From positions 1 through 64,000 of the forward strand of contig DAIDKV010000190.1 in assembly GCA_027449865.1 (NCBI GenBank): 64,000 nt of DNA. Reading direction: 5' to 3'. The notes under the pieces are model-generated. The model saw nothing but the letters and a program-made list of their open reading frames with translations. It ran no database searches and was not told the origin of the DNA. The stretch is from Planctomycetales bacterium. GTDB taxonomy: Bacteria; Planctomycetota; Planctomycetia; Isosphaerales; Isosphaeraceae. How positions within the stretch are numbered: position 1 is the first letter of the stretch; each line of letters begins with the position of its first letter. Below, one piece after another: positions 60,501-64,000 of the stretch. The position numbers were made by a program, and so were the translations under genes.

Positions 60501-63302
60501 GTTGACCTGGGTGACGTAGGGGCCCGAGGGGAACGAGCCGGTGTAGTAGCCGTAGAGGTCGTTACCGACGAGGTCGGTGACGCCGGATCCGCCGCCGGTT
60601 CCCGCGTTGCCGTTCGGCGTGAGGACGACGACGGCGTAGGAATCGGTCGGCATCTCGCTCTGGGGCAGAGCGCTGTAGTCGAGAGTGACGGTGTAGGTGA
60701 GCGGGTTGTAGCTGATCGTGGCGCGAGGATCGGCGTTGAGGTTGATGTAGTTGCCGATCGTCGAGGGAGTCGGCGGCCAGGTCGTGTTCGATCCCTGGCG
60801 GAGGACCAGGAAATTCTGGAGCAAGGCGGTGGAGGGATCGATGGCCTTGCTGAAGGTAATGGAGACCGTCCGGCCGTTGATCGAGGTGTTGGTGACGACC
60901 GGGTTGGTGGTGTCCTGGAGAGCGAAGGAGATCGGGTTACTTGGGACGAGCGTGTGTCCGTCGGTGGCGACGACCGTGGAGCCGCTGGCCGGGCTCGCGA
61001 CGGTGTAGGAATAGTTCCCGTTAGCAGTGACGCCGCCGGCCCGGGTGAAGCTAATGGGGTAGTCGACGATTGTGGGCGCGGTGGTGCTGTCGATCGGGAT
61101 CGGGGCACCGACGTTGACGGTGACCCCGGTGGGGACCGTCGAGAAGCTGAGATCGGCGGCGCTGAGAGACGAGGCGACGACCGGCTTGTTGAACGTGACC
61201 TGGATCACGCTGGGAGCCGTGGTGACCGTGGAGCCGTTGGCCGGGGTGGTGGTGGAGACCTGGAGCTGGTCGATCGCGGTGAGGGCGTCCACGGCGTTGA
61301 GGAAGCCGTAGCCGCTCTGCTGATTCCAGGAGCCGGCCGACTGGCCGTTCATCGGGGTTTGTGCGGCCGCGCTGATCATGCTCGCCTTGATCTGGGCAGG
61401 CGTCGCGGCGGGGTTGAGCTGCTTCATCAACGCGGCGATCGCCGCGACGTTCGGCGAGGCCGACGAGGTTCCGAAGAACGTCGGCAGGTTCTGCTGATTG
61501 GTTGGGACGGCGTTGGTGTTGGTGACGGGATCGGGAGAGTTCGGCTCGCCGGGGAAGGCGATCGGTTGGGTGGTGTCAATGACCTGGCCGGGCGTGAAGA
61601 ACGAGGTGTTGCCTCCGTCGGACCCGGTGACTGTCGGCTGCTGAAGGGTCACTGGCGAGGGTAGGGCATTGCCATTGGCGTCGAAGAACTGGAGCGCCGG
61701 ACCGAAGGAGCTGAACGGCTCGTTCGGCAAGGGACTGGGGAGCTGTCCGTTGGCGAAGTTCGAGGCGAAGGGCTGGGAAACCCACCAGGGCGTGGCCCCG
61801 ACGCCGATCGTGTTCGGGTCGACCGAGTGGCCAATGCTGCTGGGGTAAATGGTTCCAGCGGCGGCGCCGGTCTCCTGAGTAATGGTGAGCTGGTTGCCCT
61901 CAATGTCGTTGACAAACTCGATATGGCCGGGATTCGCACCCGAGACGACCTGAACGGCGATGTAATAACTGCCGGCGCTGGGGATGGTGATGAGCTGGAG
62001 CGGCGACTGGGTGGCGACGGTGTTGCTGTTCTGGGCAGCGCCGACCACCACGTTGCCGTTGGTGGCGTCGATGACGTAGATGTCGACCTGAGAGGTCACC
62101 TTGCCCGTGGCGCCTGCGGGTTCCTGCGACTGGAAAGGCTGATCGAACTGGAAGGTGATCTCCGTATTCGAGCCGCTGGTCTTGATCGGCAGTTCGTTGG
62201 TCGCGGTGCCGCCGGGGTTGAAGTTCATGAAGGTGCCGGAGCCGATCCCCGTGATCGACCCGCTCATCGGGTTGAACGTCGAGAGATAGCCCTGGTTCGC
62301 GTAGTTGCCGGCGGCGCTGACGTAAGTGGTTCCCTGGGCGGTGACCGAATCGATTGCCTGCGAGATCACGCCGGGCTGGAAGAACGGATCGTTGAACCAG
62401 CGGAGGTCGTCGACGACGACGTTGGAGTGGGCCTGAGTTGCGAGAGCCGTCACCGACTGGGCCATGGAGAGGACAGAGTTGCCGCCGGCCGAGAAGGCGA
62501 GGTTGGCTCCGGGTGCGATGTCATGGATATTCTCCAGCATCGCCCGGCCCTCGTCGGTGCTGCCGGCGGGGCCATCGGTAATGACATTGACCGGGTTGTT
62601 CGCGTTGAGGTCGCCGGTTTTGTACGAGGCGGCCAGGCCGCCCTGGTACTGGCTGACGCTATCGGAGATCACGCCGACGGTCGTTCCGGTCCCATCCACG
62701 GTGAACTGGGTTCGGGCCGCGGCGGCCGACATCGAGGTGACGGCCTCGTTGTAGGCGGTGCCCTGGTACAGCGGGACGGTGTTTCCGGTTGTGGCGAGGG
62801 TTACCGGCGCGTAGTTCACCTGGCCGCTCTGCGTCAGGCCGAGCTCGGCCAGCGCCGGGAGGTCGTTGATCGGCGCGAAGCCCTCGACCAGGTCGTAATA
62901 CGCGCTCGAGGTGCTGACCTGCATCCCGGCGTCTTGAACCTGCGTGAGGAACTGCGAGAAGTCGCCGCCGTAGAGCATTTTCAACTGGAGGCCGACGTTG
63001 CCGCCCTGGAACTCAACGCCAGGGAACTGCTGGGTGAGCGAACTGGTGTTGTCGCCGCTCTGGATATAGGCCTCGTAAATGTTGACGGCCGAGGCGCCGA
63101 GGTTCGCCATCGGACCATTCTGGGCGTCGGCCAGATTGCCGGGATCCGTCGGCTTCCAGATCGGTGTGGGATTGCTGCCACCGCTGAGGAGACGACGATC
63201 CTCGAGCGTTTCGATCCGGGGCAAGCCCTGCCGCGAGGCGCTGGACTTGCCGCGGCGCCGATCCAGCTTGTGATTGCGACCGTTTGACTTGAAGCTACCC
63301 AT
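51591..63302 (-). CDS. Giant surface-type protein: LEPR-XLL-like N-terminus, S8 subtilisin-like domain, SwmB/Ig-like and parallel beta-helix regions, Pro-rich linker and His-rich tail
   Basis: ~3,900 aa; IETLEDRRLLSGG; VGVISDS...DEGRAMLENIHDIAPGA...YVSAAGN...FGTSSASPNVAAIAALMKQLNP; TTPANGSTVTTAPSVIQVTFNKPV; ENPYPTITDAMNAAVIGDVVAVLPGVYTESV; tail with 19 His in 83 aa. Confidence 0.93.
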   Translation of the reverse strand: MGSFKSNGRNHKLDRRRGKSSASRQGLPRIETLEDRRLLSGGSNPTPIWKPTDPGNLADAQNGPMANLGASAVNIYEAYIQSGDNTSSLTQQFPGVEFQGGNVGLQLKMLYGGDFSQFLTQVQDAGMQVSTSSAYYDLVEGFAPINDLPALAELGLTQSGQVNYAPVTLATTGNTVPLYQGTAYNEAVTSMSAAAARTQFTVDGTGTTVGVISDSVSQYQGGLAASYKTGDLNANNPVNVITDGPAGSTDEGRAMLENIHDIAPGANLAFSAGGNSVLSMAQSVTALATQAHSNVVVDDLRWFNDPFFQPGVISQAIDSVTAQGTTYVSAAGNYANQGYLSTFNPMSGSITGIGSGTFMNFNPGGTATNELPIKTSGSNTEITFQFDQPFQSQEPAGATGKVTSQVDIYVIDATNGNVVVGAAQNSNTVATQSPLQLITIPSAGSYYIAVQVVSGANPGHIEFVNDIEGNQLTITQETGAAAGTIYPSSIGHSVDPNTIGVGATPWWVSQPFASNFANGQLPSPLPNEPFSSFGPALQFFDANGNALPSPVTLQQPTVTGSDGGNTSFFTPGQVIDTTQPIAFPGEPNSPDPVTNTNAVPTNQQNLPTFFGTSSASPNVAAIAALMKQLNPAATPAQIKASMISAAAQTPMNGQSAGSWNQQSGYGFLNAVDALTAIDQLQVSTTTPANGSTVTTAPSVIQVTFNKPVVASSLSAADLSFSTVPTGVTVNVGAPIPIDSTTAPTIVDYPISFTRAGGVTANGNYSYTVASPASGSTVVATDGHTLVPSNPISFALQDTTNPVVTNTSINGRTVSITFSKAIDPSTALLQNFLVLRQGSNTTWPPTPSTIGNYINLNADPRATISYNPLTYTVTLDYSALPQSEMPTDSYAVVVLTPNGNAGTGGGSGVTDLVGNDLYGYYTGSFPSGPYVTQVNGTSTNEPYDFIQNLGLQQLQAPVITTFTMSPSSDTGIPNDQNTTNNQPTFVGSVYVPFPGSIANNQIIVQFQGTPANNGAITLAASPSGYGYSVSGTLGVNYVTTTTDANGTFTITPPSSLLEGFENAVAVAVGQPSYQNGNLSGLSSQRLDSFRIDNSAPQITSAALTASAIQSGTNLLPLPGSTTSTTNLSALSSLYLGVVDPIHQGLSALGTPSTVIFSALDPSTATNTSNYSLINSAGQDYSSYITGATYTPTTTPLTSGNYSQYTGYIQLSFAPGLPAGVYTLTAHAHDLLPGSTSNYYPGITDAAGNYINDSSVAGEGSVDFKVNIAIQTTPAYITGMALESVPAGSTNFSTAIGGPQSYFELPPANGANTRDNIPAPPNTAVIDLSNPIPYVNSTFYNSRVLLIGSTNPATTTNLNPTPDGNFGTLGQGGLGASDPASGYTIVGNTTVTLYYLNTTNDQWTPADSAHPGTRLVLTYNGGTPLPADYYRVYMPNQVDKSGTDTRIYDIYGNQLDGEFLGNPTSQNSTVFSPPAAYPNITIPQYQDQLSSGQTRIGLSGDGVAGGAFMTGFVVVPYGNVVYARPDFVENPLVPNGAGLSNGSPAAPYPVLAPEGDPTNTALAANPTHNPNLGLNNPAFFQPGNYNPLYNYSGQTGFQQSAFYAASQLALLGPVVIVAEPGLPSRNPITGTVSQASFSLIDPTGSTNPGASVPFDTTLVFQAGATMKFQGTSLFVQNQGSALQSQGTIANPVNFTSYNNAAIAGATNGNPDNQPHAGDWGGLVFRSYDESANAQQFPVDGTLIGTGTNGMALSGAQSAMSILNFTDISYAGGPSPLGTSNFYSAVTLYNDRPMLTNMNIAQSGTSSAEGAIAADMNSLREDDTARGPLVRNVTTTGNSINGFYLMAQPNGFIEPTNAVPYPANPSNLGGVQNYTIAEPLPIVITAQLVLGQQFLENTGGNTQIMGDRLYIQPGSILKFNKGSALDVIDPSASLNVGARTYMNGFDANPNYSPTNFAPYTSFQAEGLTDSQVIFTSIYDNTASTPFVPAIDVTGVTSPPTLGPSLWGSVGIVSGADVVINNALFEYGGGAVNTQDFTLPSQSVLAFITYQSDFPLPASRTYGTQGTHAYITNNTFKNNFDAAMQIEPNGLLAANPLTPLASGHPFFRNNVMTGNGIDGLAVVTNRSYVSNATATGIQYIGPQESIVNGGSYANQTVNAVWDSTDLTYVLRGTVVLGQQQNFFNQNLPTPNTSAFTNLQPPTVSLTIQAALPGTLLADGSTIPSPGQSVIVKLLNDNTPNGAGSLSGLGSQGLTAGNSAGAGFALGVDNGVDPTSDPLIDGGVQTALRILGIPGNQTTGQQRVPVIITSLRDGSVGTTVRGVQMYNILNSDPTWQANHSGASLTSPAAGDGGYIYIGGNSQTEYNPYNPFDGSYITNADISYMTRIEVQGGGILNTYNDLSGKPGTPTLSTASWWQQLSGYLAPVNQLNAPMTLTVSDSNLADFADAAIFAHPNANGIAVDWTGANGGVGTAPGTIARTSLGGEPVYLNLYNDTISNSPVGVAINSQTGNDTTGDSPFIAIIQNVTFNNDGYGIQTVAPVHSNSPDNSFASVQTLAMNDIFSNITNDAINIQGQAGESLIQYDLFYNNGADVVAPNDGGQLPPPYGTFDANPNYVGPVGGTLPATAQNYNIQSNSPAIDAGRSEIGPNDLGNALYPGVNISLTGGQIVETRTNPANLPAGEVPGQSNLFGIYGGGSGNGYDSRQIVTLPGTNFFSFPTLFQPVLTTDPTGYTGTSTVPGTYNYQPYSGIRDILGYIRVPDPNVPGVGYGSNPFIDIGAYQYVNLHPPEVTGVTATVATSTSSSSSTGTTKTIPFYTVGGTTGSNTTPQTINVAFNEPIDPNTLNGNTVQLEELGVAPGTSQKFISLQGKTSYNSATDSLVITLAGLSLPTDEYRLILFGSGSPVIQNTQGIALDGENLSNNNNPTNGTQLALPSGNGYPGGNFYDSFIINTTPPSINSGSLQMAASSDSNIVGDSITNVTTPTFTGSISEPTSLVPLAGQTVTLNVGIALNINGTVQDFYNASQLPAGYSQYAQYIRPNAGTGLTDTSGNFSVTVGTDGAGTGLVTNTSGLPNLFPILNVGSSGQLSPLTGTDSGYYVVQAVATDQSGNSSNPSSSVPFVVDTTPPTVSITSPTSDQTITSLTNGGIQFTITTSKNIDLTHFNASSIQVTTAGTNGTIGGTGAVTVPINPNSIQVTYLDAGTGGPGREQITFTTQGTLTNNLYQVTLLNTGSDPVEDIAGNVIASPVSQQFVVDVPSLSTVLYVGAASYVTNTGATQGTRENPYPTITDAMNAAVIGDVVAVLPGVYTESVTMKPFVRLFSAAASSTDSTVFTTSTGNPLATIIRAPQITATATSNQQSTIIANGLSSFPGLSTEIAGFTIASPLLGDPASGTINTAASAIQVINSNILLDKNYIADAGIGIAVQTSGSSAQTPQIENDVIVGNIIGMQIQDAGGTSASTQPAQVINNDFNFNTVGLYLLNSASSPLQAYVANNIFWQNHDQTTSNNGFAIESTNPNMVNLRNNMFQGNGSDTSLTSDTTATNNLGNGFSSAILSSTVPDSQGNFVGSPQYAQPIDPRPGGDGPANLFVSSNFDLTAASAAIDNAYEPSAIPTDILGNSQVKIGNDGFGLPGFGPRDIGAYEFNGIGGIPLGGAFRVVTSSIVPNGGAPLASGGTKVVATSPTSITLSFSWPVSPTSLKASDLVLSGSADSNNVQPTSLTWIDPETVQFNLSGPLNVPGTLDLSLPANQVSSTNGLNNIGYSDNVVLQIGNPVQLNPTPYQPTPISSPSPGSPIGVTLPTVPGSPVVVSSPIPTTPIAVPSPVGFRHHHKKAHPTRRPFHHAVPHHKPVHHRARQVAHKAKGAHAHAHVAIRTAEATPAFRYSAAHPHAHASLTLSFAGPLHHRKGR

Positions 63303-63912
63303 CGACAGACTCCCCGGTAAGCTCGGAAGCACCACCCGATCGAGTCGCCCAAATCCTGGCGCACTCGAACTCGGATATCACTTCCACACCCTCAAGGTGA
63401 CTCAAGTAGACTGCGGAGACCACCGTCCGCCCTCGGACCCGACCTCGGCTGCCCAGGCACTCATACTGCCGAGCCATCGGATCTGTTCCGTGCCGCCCCA
63501 AAAACCTTGATCCCGCCCCGGCCTCCCAACCATTCGGCGCCGACACGCCGCGATCCCCGGGGCTCTCCCCCGCCATCGCCCGCCCGCCGTCCGCCGTTGA
63601 TCTTCTTGTGACGTTGAAGGTGCATCCCGCCGAACCACGCCACCCCACCCAGCCCCTGGAGCCAGGTCCGAGGTTTTCAACAACCTCCAGCAGCCGTGGT
63701 TGGCTACATGCACTCAGTCAATCTTTAACCCTTGGATTCCGTTCGTCAAGCCCCGAGGCGGAAGAATTCGTGGTAGAGGAGTCCGAGGTGGGTTTCTTCG
63801 AATTCGGGGCGATCCGACGCAGGAACTGAGTCCGTACGAGTGTGTCCTCTAGATTCGAGAAGTCAAACTGGGGAAAGGGCGGCAGAGCGGGCATCGGCGA
63901 GACGGAGGAGGC

Positions 63913-64000
63913 TCAGGCGATCGGGGTTGTCGTCTCGATACCGAGGCGTCGCAATTCGTGGAGGAGGGCCGGAGTCTCGTGATAATGGATACCGACGAGA
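63913..64000 (-). CDS. C-terminal fragment of a gene truncated by the window edge
   Basis: Minus-strand open frame ...LVGIHYHETPALLHELRRLGIETTTPIA* with TGA at 63913-63915. Confidence 0.3.
   Translation of the reverse strand, partial: LVGIHYHETPALLHELRRLGIETTTPIA

Noticed and set aside
51711-63287. Series of long plus-strand ORFs (51711..54104, 54960..56387, 56775..58439, 59622..61664, 61827..63287) antisense to the giant protein
   Set aside because: Translations are Val/Arg/Asp/Gly-rich mirror products with no family motifs; they arise because high-GC codon usage keeps the antisense frame open.
1-64000. CRISPR arrays, tRNA/rRNA genes, IS elements, prophage or toxin-antitoxin modules
   Set aside because: Scanned by eye and found no direct-repeat arrays, cloverleaf-like GTTCGAATC contexts, transposase/integrase motifs or TA pairs. 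A tRNAscan/ISfinder run would be needed to exclude them formally.

Overview
High-GC bacterial chromosomal window whose gene content looks planctomycete. The signs are a LEPR-XLL-like N-terminal motif (LEDRRLLSGG) on a giant secreted-type protein, several DUF1080/sulfatase/Gfo-Idh-MocA/xylose-isomerase-like genes, Ser/Thr kinases and PEP-CTERM proteins. I support about 43 protein-coding genes plus one truncated at the right edge. Housekeeping genes include recJ, corA-like, murB, dnaK-like, a DEAD-box helicase, gnd, rpsA, a sigma-70 factor, polX and cmk. I saw no rRNA, tRNA, CRISPR array, transposase, integrase or phage module. The most interesting items are: (1) a ~3,900-aa surface-type protein with a subtilisin-like domain in which Glu occupies the catalytic His position (D/E/S, sedolisin-like) and a His-rich C-terminal tail; (2) a translationally coupled alpha/beta hydrolase, PmtA-like methyltransferase and GH3-family operon; (3) a truncated SecA paralogue; (4) a soluble Ser/Thr kinase apparently fused to a YbjN-like domain; (5) a stand-alone GXGXG beta-helix protein; (6) a near-perfect sigma-70 promoter ahead of an XRE regulator and a G9 tract inside another candidate promoter spacer. 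Many very long antisense ORFs in the track were rejected as mirror ORFs of GC-rich genes. All family assignments come from reading motifs by eye; no searches were run.
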